Assembly: GCA_934045905.1 (NCBI GenBank)
Contig: OW203762.1
Coordinates: 434,001-498,000, forward strand
Reading direction: 5' to 3'
Origin: Leuctra nigra
Taxonomy: Eukaryota; Arthropoda; Insecta; Plecoptera; Leuctridae
Length of the DNA stretch: 64,000 bases
Part shown: in pieces, positions 31,909-42,008 of the stretch
Layout of the letters: the number at the start of each line of letters is the position of its first letter
Numbering within the stretch: the first letter of the stretch is position 1
Notes under the pieces: generated by a model
Told to the model about the DNA's origin: nothing
Seen by the model: the letters and a program-made list of their open reading frames with translations, nothing else
Database searches by the model: none
Made by a program: the position numbers and the translations under genes

Positions 31909-34526
31909 AGACGGCGCGCGGCAAGATGTTGAACCGTCTTAATTGGGTAGAGGACAATAATGTCTTTCTCAATAATCCTGGTCGATTTTTAGAGCGCAAG
32001 GAGGCACGAATGGCTGTTGATACATCCCCCTCCATAGATTCTGTCAGAGAGTTTTGGTCTGGTATCTATGAGAAGGAGGCTCCATTCAGAGGTGACACTC
32101 CAGCTTTGGACATGTTTCGCCAGTTATGTAGTCGTTTAATTCCTGATGAAACTGTGTGTAGTGACTTTACCTGTGAAGAAGTACGTTCAGTTATGGCAGG
32201 AAAGCGTAACTGGGCAGCTCCTGGAGTTGACCGGATTCATACTTTTTGGTGGAAAAAATTGACGGCTGTGCATGACCATCTAGCGAGATTTTTCAACGCA
32301 ATGCTGCGTGGTCAACAAGATATCCCTAGCTGGTTTGTGGAAGGCAGGACTGTACTCATTCCGAAGTCTGGTGACTTGTCAATTCCCAGTAATTACAGGC
32401 CTATCACCTGCCTGAATACAAGTTACAAGATTTTCACCAGCTTATTGGATATGCGCCTTGAGTCTGCTATTCAACCAGTGTGGATGGATCTGCATGAGCA
32501 GAAGGGAGCAAAGCGTGGTCATGAGGGTTGCAAGGAGCTTTTGTTGGTGGACAGGGTTGTGTCGCAGGATTCCGCTCGCTTTAAGCGTAATCTGTCTACT
32601 GCTTGGATAGATTATCGCAAAGCTTTCGATATGACCTCTCACGCTTTGCTACGGTGCCTGTTCGTTAGCTTGAAACTACCACTTGATCTTGTGCGGTGCA
32701 TGTCAGACCTTATGCTTTTGTGGAGAACACGTTTTACAATGAACGTGCGTGGAAGAGATATTTCTACCGAGCCCATTCAGTACAGGAGAGGGGTGTTCCA
32801 AGGCGACTCATTAAGTCCAAAACTCTTCTGTATCTCCATTATGCCAATATCGTGCTTATTGCGTGAGACGGCTGGATATCGTGTCGGACCACCTTCGAGG
32901 AGAGAGGCTAAGATCACGCATCTTCTGTTCATGGATGATCTGAAGATATTCTCCAGTGGTGCAAATAGCTTAGAGACGGCATTGAACAGCGTTCAGGCAT
33001 TTTCGTCCGATGTCGGCATGGAGTTTGGTCTTGAGAAATGTGCAGTTCTGCACGTGCGCAGGGGAAAGGTTGATGGGATGGCAGAAGATGTAGTTCTCGC
33101 TGATGGAAGTGTCATCCACAACTTGCAGCCGAGGGAAAGGTACAAATACTTAGGAGTAGCGGAGCACCAGCATCATGATGCCAGTCTTGTCAAGAGCACA
33201 TTGCAAAGTGTGTATCGCGACAGACTGAAGAAGATTTGGTCATCTAGTCTATCTGGTATTAATAAGGTGAGGGCCACGAACAGCTTGGCAGTACCAGTAT
33301 TATTGTATTCTTTCGGTTGCGTGAAGTGGAATGTTGACGAACTCAAGCAGGTGGATAGAGCAACTCGTAAAGTCATGACGGCGAATAGAAGTTTGCATCC
33401 AAACTCATCTGTGCAGCGGATTTATCTGCCACGTCACAAGGGAGGTAGAGGACTACTTTCTTTAGAGAGTCTTCACGCCAGAATTGTTATTTTTATGGCA
33501 TGTCGAGTGGCTGGCAGTAGCGATCCCTTGCTTAGTTTGGTGAGATCGCATGAAGAACATGGAGTAGCGGCGTTCTTATATAGTGCAGCTCGTAGGGCGG
33601 CAGGATTACTGGGACTTCAGCTGGAATTAGCAGGTAGTGATCAGCTGGTGAATGAGGGTGACCTGTTGAGTTTCTCCAGCCATGCCTTAAAAGAGAAAGT
33701 GAAGAGTGCGGAGGTTAGCCTGCTTCTAGAGAAACACTGCAAGAAGAATATGCATGGCGTATATTTCAAACATATTGAGCAGAGCGGGTTATCCAAGGAG
33801 CGCTCTTTTGCTTTCTTGAGATCAGCTGGTCTGAAGTCTGAGACTGAGGGTTTCATTCTGGCGGTTCAGGACGGGGTATTCAACACCTTGATGTATCGGT
33901 CAGTTATCTTCGGAGTTGCTATTGATACAAGGTGTCGAGCGTGTCATCTGCACCCCGAGACCGTAATGCACCTTCTCTCTGCGTGCCCTGTATACGCTAG
34001 AACGTTGTACATCAAACGTCATAACAGTGCGCTGAGGGTGTTGTATTTCTATTTACGGCACCGCTACGGTATAGATGCATCGCCGATTGTGCCTTATGCG
34101 CCAGAAGACGTTGAAGTTGTGGTGGAGAATGGGAAGTGCCGAGTCTACTGGAATTATGCCGTGCCCACTACAAGACAGATTGGAGCCAACAAGCCAGACA
34201 TAATCCTCCACGATAAGGTGTCGAAGAAGATGTACGTTATCGAATTCTCAGCTCCAGCTGAGACAAACGTGAAATTGAAGGAGGCTGAGAAGAAGGATAA
34301 GTACTGCGATCTCCTTGTGGAGTTGAGACAGATGTATAGTGGCGTTGATGTTAGGCTTGTTGTGCTTATCATCGGTTGCATGGGAGGTGTGATGGACTCA
34401 CTGGTGAAGGCGATGAAGTCCATACCTATATGTCGGGACAATGCTGTTTGGCTGAGTGACGCTATGCAGAAAGCGGTAATCCTCGGCTCTCTTCATCTAT
34501 TACGAGCACACGGGGGGGTCGAGTAG
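31905..34526 (+). CDS. R4-like copy 2, RT and endonuclease frame
   Basis: 873 codons from ATG 31905; the frame is open upstream through the A run (KKADGIRAM). RT motifs: NWAAPGVDRIHTFWW at about 102, NYRPITCLNTSYK at about 164, AWIDYRKAFD at about 233, GVFQGDSLSP at about 296, and LLFMDDLKIF with the catalytic FMDD at 342-345. The zinc motif is CRAC at 677 with HLLSAC downstream. The endonuclease is KPDIILHD at about 763 and YVIEFSAP at about 779. Domain order equals copy 1. The frame is fully open over 2.6 kb, suggesting recent activity. Confidence 0.88.
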   Translation: MKTARGKMLNRLNWVEDNNVFLNNPGRFLERKEARMAVDTSPSIDSVREFWSGIYEKEAPFRGDTPALDMFRQLCSRLIPDETVCSDFTCEEVRSVMAGKRNWAAPGVDRIHTFWWKKLTAVHDHLARFFNAMLRGQQDIPSWFVEGRTVLIPKSGDLSIPSNYRPITCLNTSYKIFTSLLDMRLESAIQPVWMDLHEQKGAKRGHEGCKELLLVDRVVSQDSARFKRNLSTAWIDYRKAFDMTSHALLRCLFVSLKLPLDLVRCMSDLMLLWRTRFTMNVRGRDISTEPIQYRRGVFQGDSLSPKLFCISIMPISCLLRETAGYRVGPPSRREAKITHLLFMDDLKIFSSGANSLETALNSVQAFSSDVGMEFGLEKCAVLHVRRGKVDGMAEDVVLADGSVIHNLQPRERYKYLGVAEHQHHDASLVKSTLQSVYRDRLKKIWSSSLSGINKVRATNSLAVPVLLYSFGCVKWNVDELKQVDRATRKVMTANRSLHPNSSVQRIYLPRHKGGRGLLSLESLHARIVIFMACRVAGSSDPLLSLVRSHEEHGVAAFLYSAARRAAGLLGLQLELAGSDQLVNEGDLLSFSSHALKEKVKSAEVSLLLEKHCKKNMHGVYFKHIEQSGLSKERSFAFLRSAGLKSETEGFILAVQDGVFNTLMYRSVIFGVAIDTRCRACHLHPETVMHLLSACPVYARTLYIKRHNSALRVLYFYLRHRYGIDASPIVPYAPEDVEVVVENGKCRVYWNYAVPTTRQIGANKPDIILHDKVSKKMYVIEFSAPAETNVKLKEAEKKDKYCDLLVELRQMYSGVDVRLVVLIIGCMGGVMDSLVKAMKSIPICRDNAVWLSDAMQKAVILGSLHLLRAHGGVE

Positions 34527-34670
34527 GCCTTCGGGGAAGCAGCCCTGTCGCTTACCGCCACGGAAGTGGGGCGCGGCAGGGCTAAGGTGGATCCCAGTTC
34601 ACGGTATATTGGGATGAAACAATATTAAGTGTGCTGGGGTTGGGAGGGGGAAAAAAAAAAAAAAAAAAAA

Positions 34671-35361
34671 TGGTAGCGGTTGAATGAGGTTGGTTGGAAA
34701 TTTTGAGCTCCCAGTTTTTTATATAATTTAAAGTGATTTAAGTGCATAATTTGTAACTGCTTGATTTGAAAGTGATCTACAGTTTGACCAGCAGGTACGA
34801 GATCAATAATTTTGTATTAATAGTACTCATGTGCTAGAGATTCGCCTCCTCAAGTTTGAAGTTTGCAGTGTGAAGAGGATTTACACGGTATGAAACTGAT
34901 CTGATCTCAGCAAGGTGACTTCAAATTGGACGATTTGAGTAATATTTATGTGATTATTGATCGGGTCGACGTATTTATGCAAGTAACAAGAGTTTATAGT
35001 GCATTTATGAACATTTTATTATGAAATGTAGTTGGATGCGTTTTAATATCATATGTCGAATGGCTCATTTGTTTTGAAGAAGTCAGTCAAAATGAAACTG
35101 ATCTGATTCATCAGCAAGGTGACTTCAAGTTGGAAGATACGACGTATCAATGCAAGTAACAAGAGTTTATAGTGCATTTATAACCATTCTTTTATGAAAT
35201 GTAGATAAATACTAAAGACATATTATAATATCAAATGTCATGCATATCATTTGTTATTGAAGAAGAAATCAGACAAGGCATCCTTTATACTATGAACGTT
35301 ACAATTCCAAAGCTTAATATTTTTAATCAATTTTTTCAATTTTACAACAGCAAATAAAACC
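34671..35361 (+). repeat. two-unit tandem repeat ahead of an R4-like 5' end
   Basis: Within this stretch a unit of about 200 bases occurs twice, at about 34889-35092 and 35093-35290. Shared words are GAAACTGATCTGAT, CAGCAAGGTGACTTCAA, GCAAGTAACAAGAGTTTATA and TTATGAAATGTAG. It lies just upstream of an R4-like N-terminal frame and may be that element's 5' UTR with repeated promoter units. The first 220 bases (34671-34888) show nothing. Confidence 0.65.
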
Positions 35362-35640
35362 ATGAGTGGTCCACGATCTGATGACCAAGAAGAAACAAGA
35401 CAAGCCCAAACATCAATGAATATATCTATTGGTTTAGGGTTGTCGCAAGTAATTGTAGACTTTCTACCCAGAAGAGTGAATAAACGTATGCGATGGACAA
35501 AAGAACACAATGTAAATGTAATAAAAGCATACTACAGGGCAACAGCATGTCACATGTGGCACTCACATTACAGGATATAGGGAATACATTCAAGTTGAGT
35601 GGAAGAAGATATATCCCGAATCTGACGTAACAAATATTTC
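35362..35640 (+). pseudogene. R4-like LINE N-terminal fragment, frameshifted
   Basis: ATG 35362 opens a frame with RMRWTKEHNVNVIKAYYRAT; after one base shift near 35540 it continues as GYREYIQVEWKKIYPES. This helix-rich signature is, as I recall it, found at the N terminus of some LINEs with restriction-like endonucleases and is absent from copies 1 and 2. The fragment is cut off near 35640, where another LINE starts. Confidence 0.5.
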
Positions 35641-36320
35641 GTGTCGATAGGTGCCGACCAGAGTTCACGCAGAACCACCGACGAGTGCGTTCGTCAGCTC
35701 AAGACAGTCTGGCCGCAGGACGCCGCCGCGTTTGTTCCTGAAGAGGTTACGGCGCCCGAAATAATCAATATATTAAAAGGTTTCGAATCAAAGTCGTCAG
35801 TGGGATGGGATGAGGTGCCGATGAGCCTCCTAAAAAAATGCGCAGGGATGATTGCAGCCCCACTTGCTGACGTGATCAACAGCTCAATTTCTACCGGAGT
35901 ATTCCCCGCTAAAATGAAGAGAGCAATTATCAAGCCAATTCTTAAGAAGGGGGACAAGAAAGTCAGCTCCAATTACAGACCGATTGCATTGCTTCCGTCG
36001 TTTGCAAAGGTGTTGGAAAAGCTCATGCACATTAGACTCTCCAGACATCTTGAGAAGACATCTATGGTTTCTGAACACCAGCACGGCTTTCGCCCTGGGT
36101 TTTCGACAACCACAGCGGCCTTCGGACTTATTAACAACATAACTAGAATACTAGAAAACAAACAGCATGCTGGTGCGATTTTCTGTGATCTGTCGAAAGC
36201 TTTCGACTCGCTTCAACACGATCTGGTATTGAGAAAACTGCAGTGTTATGGGGTGAGTGGAGTGCTGGGACGGTGGTTCGAGTCATACTTGAAGAACCGA
36301 GCACAAAAAGTGATTGTCCA
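35641..36320 (+). CDS. LINE RT, N-terminal part
   Basis: The open frame enters from the left junction without ATG. RT fingers and palm: SSVGWDEVPMSLLKKCA, PILKKGDKKVSSNYRPIALLPSFAKVLEKL, QHGFRPGFSTTTA, FCDLSKAFDSLQHDLVLRKL and WFESYLKNRAQKV. It is cut by the CR1-like 3' microsatellite (AATAAT run at 36322). Frame continues at about 41070. Confidence 0.85.
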
Positions 36321-36654
36321 CAATAATAATAATAATAATGTAATTTATTGAGCACATAAAATAGGTACATAATTGGTCTGTATTCAACAATCGAGTCGTT
36401 GATCTTCCATACATCCATCTCTTCTCTTCAGCTGCTTCACATCTTCACCATTTACCTACTTCTTCTTAATTCATAATAGTCATTAAAATTGTGCTTCAAT
36501 ATCAGTGGTAATATTGGAAGAACATCCAAGCATTTGCTTTTTAGCTGAGGGAAAACCACTGAAAAAACATTCTCAGCAGGATGTAATCTTGATTCTCGTC
36601 TTCCAATATCATTACTTCACGAATTCTCTTTCTTGAATGATAGCGAGTTTATCC

Positions 36655-39612
36655 TTAAACGAGCGTCTTGAAAGCTTTTAAACTTAGGGTCTGCTCTTCT
36701 GTTGTTGTTGTGTTGTATGCTACTGAGGCTGAATAGGAAAAACAGTTCTTGAATTTTTTACTTCGATGAGTTCCAAAGTCTAGCTTATCTTTGGACCGCG
36801 TGTCTCGTAGGTGAATATCACGACGCTTTCTCAACTTATCATTTAAATACTTTGGCTCTCCCGTTCTCAATATCTTGTGCGTTGCGCATGTTAAATGTAG
36901 GCTTCTTCTCGCTTCCATCTTTAGCCAATGAAGTTTTTGAATGTAGGGACTTATATGGTGTCTTCTCTTAATATTGAATACAAACCTAGCACAAGAATTC
37001 TGGACTTTTTGAATACGACCTACATCTTTCTTCGAAATACACGGTCCGTAAACGATGTCACAGTAATTCAAATTAGATATTATAAGTGCCTCAACAAGCT
37101 TGCTTTTTGTTGATCTTGTCAGAATTTGTTTAAATCTTTGCATTGTTCGTAGTTTGCCGTAAGCTTTGCTATTTGCTTTCTGAATATGATCTGAGTAAGT
37201 CATTTGGCTGTCCATTATCAAACCTAAATTCCTTGCATTTTCTGAAGTGGGAATAATAGAACCATTTATATGTAGTTTAAATTCACTATTAAGTATTTTG
37301 ATCCGTTGACATTTGTTCCCTATAATCATTGATATGGTCTTCGAAGTGTTTAAAGAGAGTCCTTGACTTTCACTCCATGCAGCAATAGACTGAAGATCTT
37401 CGTTTATTTTCTCTTGTGCTGCAGCTAGATCTTGAGGGCGAAAGGTATATAGAAGCTGGGTATCATCTGCAAATTTGTGTATTTTGCAGTGTTTCACACT
37501 CTCATCGATATCAGTTGTGTAAACTATGAACAGTAGTGGAGCGATACTTGAACCCTGTGGTACTCCTGTTCTATTTTCCCTTGGCATTGATACGTTATTA
37601 GCTGATAATTTTACCCGTTGTTGACGTCCGGTGAGGTAACTTGCAAACCATTTAATTGTCATCTCTCCCACTCCAAGATATGTGAGTTTAGCCAGTAGGA
37701 GTTCATGATTGATAGAGTCAAAGGCTTTTGTAAAATCTAATAATATAAGACTTGTAACCATTTTCTTCTCCATTCCCTTGATCGCTTCATCAGTTACATC
37801 TAGAAGTATTGATGTTGTCCCACGATTTTTCCTGAATCCTGACTGACTATTAGATAATAATTGCAGTTCTTCTAGGTATGCAGTCAGTTGCTTCACAACA
37901 ATTCTTTCTAGTATTTTGGACATTGTAGTGAGAATACTAATGGGTCTAAGGTCTTTGAAATGTTTTGGATGTGAGCATTTTGGCAAGGGTGTTATTACTC
38001 CTTCTTTCCATAGATCAGGAAATATTCCAGAAACAAGAGAATGATTTACAATACTGTGTATAGCATTTAAACAGTTTGGCATGCATAGAAGTAATGTATT
38101 GATATTTATATTATCAATGCCTGTTGCTTTGGTCTTAATTTTTCTCAATTGATCAACGATTTCTTCTGTACTAACTGCTCTGAGCTCAAAGGCATTTTTT
38201 GACGTAATAGTGTGAGTGTTATTTTTGTATTGATCAATTATACTTGAAGCAATTAAAGAATGTGGTATTGAATCAACATAATAGTCATTTATCAAATCCG
38301 GCTTAGCTAGTTCTTCAGGAATTAGTTGTCTTGGCTTTTTCGAGCTGTGAATATCCCACTCTTGAAGTTTCTTCCATAAGAATGCAGAATTACCTAAATT
38401 TGCTTGTATTTCTTTCCTCATGAATGATCTTTTCTCTCTCTTCACTGCTATTGTTATGTAATTTCTAACATGACAATAATATTGCCAATTAGCTGCAGAT
38501 GGCCTTCTTTTGAACTTCAAAAGTGCTTTTGACTTGAGCTTGCACATATTCTGAATGTTATCATTATACCATGGACATTTCGGTTTATTGGTTGTAAATT
38601 CCTTGATTGGTGCTAGCTTATTCTCAGTATATTGTAAATTTTCATTAAGTATTTTTAGCTTTACATTAATATCATCTTCACCTTCTGCAATATTCCAATC
38701 AATACTGTTTAAAACTTTTTTCAATTGCAGGGGATTAATTTTCTTGTAGTTTCTATAAGTAATCTTCCGAATCTCCCTTTTTGGTTTCCGGTAAACTAAT
38801 GTACAAGATATTAGACAGTGATCAGTAACTGGCTTTCCACGTGAATCTATGATCTTGGATATGTCTAATACTTTGGTGCTGACTACTGAGTCCTCATCCT
38901 GAACGTAGATATGATCAATAAGAGTGGAGGTCTGGACTCGACTAACAATACTTCCATCCTGTTGCTGAACATCTTCTTCTGTTATTCTTGTGGGGGCTTT
39001 AATGATTTGATTTAATTTAAACTTTTTCATGAATTTAATGAGATACTTGCTATTTGGTTCTGCAGATTTCAAGAGATCAATGTTCATATCCCCAATTAGA
39101 ATTATATTATCAACAAGTCCTTGAAGTGTCGAAAGTTGTTTCTCCAGAATGCTGATATTAGTGTAGCAATTATCAGGTGGCCGGTAGACTACACACACAG
39201 CAATCTTTTTCCGTTTTAGGCTAATCTTAATACACAAATATTCTGGTTTTCTGACCAAATCTTCATCATTTTCTTCTTCTTCAATCTCAATATCTGTTAT
39301 GATGGTGTGTCTTATTGATTGCTTAATATATATACCCACACCACCTCCTCTAGAATTAGTGCGATCAGATCTTAGCAACGAATATCCTGCAATGGCATAA
39401 TCTTCAGAAGGGTGATTTGGTTTCAGCCACGTTTCTGTCATACAGAATATATCTACGTCTTCTTCAGTTATAATTTCCTTGAATTGATCAAAACCATTAT
39501 TTAGTACTCTGACGTTTAAGCCTGCAATATGAATCTTGCGCCCTGTTCCCTGATCAGTAGGTGAGGTGTTCTTGCTACTGCTACAAGTATCAGGTACAGG
39601 GGCCTGTAATTG
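36655..39612 (-). CDS. CR1-like ORF2: APE endonuclease and RT
   Basis: The frame is open from the codon after the ORF1 stop (39612) to 36655. The first ATG is 39441, but the 57 codons before it already encode the start of the endonuclease (HIAGLNVRVLNN, with the first catalytic Asn). From ATG 39441: TETWL at 2; VVYRPP at about 84-89; IGDMNID at about 116; TLIDHIYV at about 173; TDHCLI at about 206. RT: GIDNININTLL at about 441, HFKDLRPISILTTMSKILERI at about 494, QSGFRKNRGTTSIL at about 533, LLDFTKAFDSINHELLL at about 567, TGVPQGSSIAPLLF at about 625 and KFADDTQLLY with FADD at 657-660. It makes target-primed cDNA. Expression probably needs readthrough of the UGA. Confidence 0.9.
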   Translation of the reverse strand, partial: QLQAPVPDTCSSSKNTSPTDQGTGRKIHIAGLNVRVLNNGFDQFKEIITEEDVDIFCMTETWLKPNHPSEDYAIAGYSLLRSDRTNSRGGGVGIYIKQSIRHTIITDIEIEEEENDEDLVRKPEYLCIKISLKRKKIAVCVVYRPPDNCYTNISILEKQLSTLQGLVDNIILIGDMNIDLLKSAEPNSKYLIKFMKKFKLNQIIKAPTRITEEDVQQQDGSIVSRVQTSTLIDHIYVQDEDSVVSTKVLDISKIIDSRGKPVTDHCLISCTLVYRKPKREIRKITYRNYKKINPLQLKKVLNSIDWNIAEGEDDINVKLKILNENLQYTENKLAPIKEFTTNKPKCPWYNDNIQNMCKLKSKALLKFKRRPSAANWQYYCHVRNYITIAVKREKRSFMRKEIQANLGNSAFLWKKLQEWDIHSSKKPRQLIPEELAKPDLINDYYVDSIPHSLIASSIIDQYKNNTHTITSKNAFELRAVSTEEIVDQLRKIKTKATGIDNININTLLLCMPNCLNAIHSIVNHSLVSGIFPDLWKEGVITPLPKCSHPKHFKDLRPISILTTMSKILERIVVKQLTAYLEELQLLSNSQSGFRKNRGTTSILLDVTDEAIKGMEKKMVTSLILLDFTKAFDSINHELLLAKLTYLGVGEMTIKWFASYLTGRQQRVKLSANNVSMPRENRTGVPQGSSIAPLLFIVYTTDIDESVKHCKIHKFADDTQLLYTFRPQDLAAAQEKINEDLQSIAAWSESQGLSLNTSKTISMIIGNKCQRIKILNSEFKLHINGSIIPTSENARNLGLIMDSQMTYSDHIQKANSKAYGKLRTMQRFKQILTRSTKSKLVEALIISNLNYCDIVYGPCISKKDVGRIQKVQNSCARFVFNIKRRHHISPYIQKLHWLKMEARRSLHLTCATHKILRTGEPKYLNDKLRKRRDIHLRDTRSKDKLDFGTHRSKKFKNCFSYSASVAYNTTTTEEQTLSLKAFKTLV

Positions 39613-39615
39613 TCA
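39607..39615 (-). promoter_or_regulatory. candidate stop-codon readthrough site UGA CAA UUA
   Basis: ORF1 ends in TGA at 39615-39613 and the next six bases are CAATTA. STOP-CAR-YYA is the established leaky-stop context known from tobamoviruses. ORF2 is in the same frame directly behind it and has no ATG for 57 codons. Confidence 0.6.
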
Positions 39616-40830
39616 ACGATACCGCTTTGGCTTGGATTTGTTTTCACGAGTAGAACGTCGCAGTCTTATCTTGCTCTGGTTCTGACGTTTGACTGGAAGA
39701 CGGACTGTAGAATCATTTTCTTTTGTCTCAGCTGGGCTCTGGTAGAGTTGATCCTGCTCATTTGTGACATTAGGGCTCTCGTAGTGGCGATCCTGCTGCA
39801 ATCCAATCTCAGCTGGGCTCTGGTAGAGTTGATCTTTCTTATTTGTGGCAGCTGGGCTCTCGTAGGGACGACCCATCTCAACCACCAAGTCCTGATTTGG
39901 TGCTGCTGGGCTTGTGGAGATGCAACTCATCTCATCTGTAATGATCTCAGGAAGACTTGCCTCAGCTGGGCTATCGTAAAGTCGATCTCTCTGATCGACA
40001 GTCTCCACTGAAATCCCAGAAGAGACCAGAAAGCATGGGCTCTCAAAGACAAGACTTTTCTCATATTTATCATTATCATCTAAATCCAGACTTACCTTAT
40101 ATGAATTGAAGGGAAGAAGACTAACCTCACCTTCAATGTCTATTGGATTTGTTTCCTCATCGGTATTCATGCACAATAGACTTTTCATACCTGCTAGAGA
40201 AAAACCTACCTCAACTCTTCTTTTGCCATGAGTAGTACTTATCTCATTATTAATTAGGAAACAACCCTCCTCTACAAATATAGGGATCTTCTCGACTAAA
40301 GAGCCTGGTTCACCTTTCTTCTTGCCTCTCTCATTTCTTGATGTTTGACCCAATCTACATGGAACTAGGCATGGCGTTGCATCACTGTAAATGTCCTGTT
40401 CCAGTACCTGAAGTTCCAGTGATTGGATTTTTTCTTGGAAGTCAATATTTTCCTTCTGCTGTTGTTGAATTAGCTGCTGCTGCGATTTGCATATCTCTAG
40501 CAGATAATTAGTGGAATCATCTTTGAGACCAGAGGATGATGTCATTGTCGGTGCTGTTGATGTTGGTGGATCTTGTTGAATTACCCGCCGCTGCGAATTG
40601 CAGATCTCTTGCAAGTATTTTGGAAAATCATCTTTGTTTGGTGGGGATTTGAGTTTTGCGCACAATTGGCAGATTGATCTGTTGTTTTTAACATTGCCAC
40701 ATGCAAAATGTGTCCAACTACTACTGCATTTGGTGCACACAAATCCCAAACCTTGATTCTGATGACATGCTGAGCATTTTTTATGGCATTTAGTTGCAAA
40801 CAAGATAGTTGTTTCAAACAATTTGGCCAT
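39613..40830 (-). CDS. CR1-like ORF1 with PHD-like zinc finger
   Basis: 405 codons from ATG 40830. Residues about 16-57 form a cysteine/histidine-rich finger (CHKKCSACHQNQGLGFVCTK region, then HFACGNV and CQLC) resembling the PHD-like finger of CR1 ORF1 proteins. A glutamine-rich coiled-coil-like stretch follows (about 115-145). The C-terminal third carries a short repeat, DQLYQSPAE / RHYESP / RPYESP, at least six times, then a basic tail. By analogy it binds the LINE RNA and forms the RNP. It is in the same frame as ORF2, separated by one TGA. Confidence 0.82.
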   Translation of the reverse strand: MAKLFETTILFATKCHKKCSACHQNQGLGFVCTKCSSSWTHFACGNVKNNRSICQLCAKLKSPPNKDDFPKYLQEICNSQRRVIQQDPPTSTAPTMTSSSGLKDDSTNYLLEICKSQQQLIQQQQKENIDFQEKIQSLELQVLEQDIYSDATPCLVPCRLGQTSRNERGKKKGEPGSLVEKIPIFVEEGCFLINNEISTTHGKRRVEVGFSLAGMKSLLCMNTDEETNPIDIEGEVSLLPFNSYKVSLDLDDNDKYEKSLVFESPCFLVSSGISVETVDQRDRLYDSPAEASLPEIITDEMSCISTSPAAPNQDLVVEMGRPYESPAATNKKDQLYQSPAEIGLQQDRHYESPNVTNEQDQLYQSPAETKENDSTVRLPVKRQNQSKIRLRRSTRENKSKPKRYR

Positions 40831-41064
40831 ATTTCATGTGGTGTTGTTCAGTTGTTTTCCTTTTCTAGGCAAGCTCACCTTATTTCCTTTCAAACTCTTC
40901 AATTAGTGAACCGATTTTCGAAATTCTTGTCTCTAATGACTCCCAAATTATTCACAATAGAACTATTTCAGGAATCAATTTGAGATTCTCAAAGATTAAT
41001 AGGTTTCAATAATTTACTAATCTGCTTGATATTCAGGACTTCAAGTAGGTTCACTGCCAGTTTG

Positions 41065-42008
41065 GTGGGCAGTCAAACTGGGAAACCATAACCTGTGGAG
41101 TGCCGCAGGGGTCAATCCTTGGTCCTCTCATATTCAGTATGCTTGTTAACGACCTCGGACCTTATGTTACCATCTCAGACGTCAATGGGAGCGTGGTCCA
41201 ATATGCCGACGACACTACGGCGGTTGTAGAATCGTCGTCGTTGGAAGACCTCAGCGAAGACATTAAAGCTATAACAAACCAGCTGAAAGTGTGGTTTGAG
41301 AACAATAGCCTAACTCTAAACCCTGAGAAGACCCAAGTGATGGTCTTCTCTGCTAGAGGAAACCGGCAACTGCCTAACATCAACATGGCGACTTCCCAAA
41401 CCACCAAGTTTCTCGGCATCACTATCGACCACGAACTAAAGTGGATTCCTCATACAACCGAACTAGTATCTAAAATGGCGAGAATTGGATATTTGATAAG
41501 GACTTTGGCAAACCAATGTTCCACAGCTGTAGTGAGAACTGTCTATTTCGCCCTGGCGCAAAGCATCATGTCATACGGTATAGTGTTTTGGGGCGCAACG
41601 ACATCAAGCAAGCGTGTGTTTATTGCCCAAAAGAGAATTGTCAGGCAGATGATGAGGCGGGGGCCTAGAGATTCTTGTAGGCAGTTATTTCGGGACTTGC
41701 GAATTTTGACACTACCCTGTATATATATTTTTAACACTTGTATTTTTGTAAGAAACAATCTGAACCTCTTCAATACAGGTAATCCAGATGTGCATAACAC
41801 GAGGAGAGTGAACGACCTTCAGCACAATTATTGTAAACTAAAGCTGTCATCACAGGGTGTATTACAAATGGGTCGGAAATTTTATAATAAAATCCCAGAA
41901 ACAATAAAAAACTCCAAGACAAGTGATGTATTTAAAAGGGAACTCAAAATCATGCTGTTGGAAGGATCTTTCTACTCAACCGACGAATTCATGGATCATG
42001 CATTCTAA
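41065..42008 (+). CDS. LINE RT, C-terminal part
   Basis: Continues the RT begun at 35641: TCGVPQGSILGPLIF, QYADDTTAVVES (catalytic YADD), LTLNPEKTQVMVF, TKFLGITID and a thumb plus C-terminal region ending at TAA 42006-42008. The C terminus (GRKFYNKIPETIKN) is the usual LINE ORF2 ending. Together with 35641-36320 it makes an RT with no stops, interrupted only by the insertion. Confidence 0.85.

Larger units (their letters stand above)
31457..34670 (+). mobile_element. R4/Dong-like LINE copy 2, different subfamily
   Basis: It begins at the AAT array and ends with a 20-base A run (34651-34670). Base composition is clearly more GC-rich than copy 1 and the proteins are only distantly similar, so it is a separate family of the same clade. 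The 5' end is probably truncated: the first frame is open right up to the microsatellite. The 3' UTR of about 120 bases contains a GC-rich block (34530-34600). Confidence 0.85.
36322..41062 (-). mobile_element. CR1-like LINE with two ORFs, near complete
   Basis: Minus orientation. The 5' UTR is about 41062-40831, then ORF1 (PHD-like finger), ORF2 (endonuclease and RT), a 330-base 3' UTR, and a terminal (ATT)n at about 36322-36340, typical of CR1-group 3' ends. It sits inside the RT of another LINE. The 5' border is estimated from where the host RT resumes (QSNWETITCGVPQGS near 41070). Both frames are open, so the copy may be young. Confidence 0.88.
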
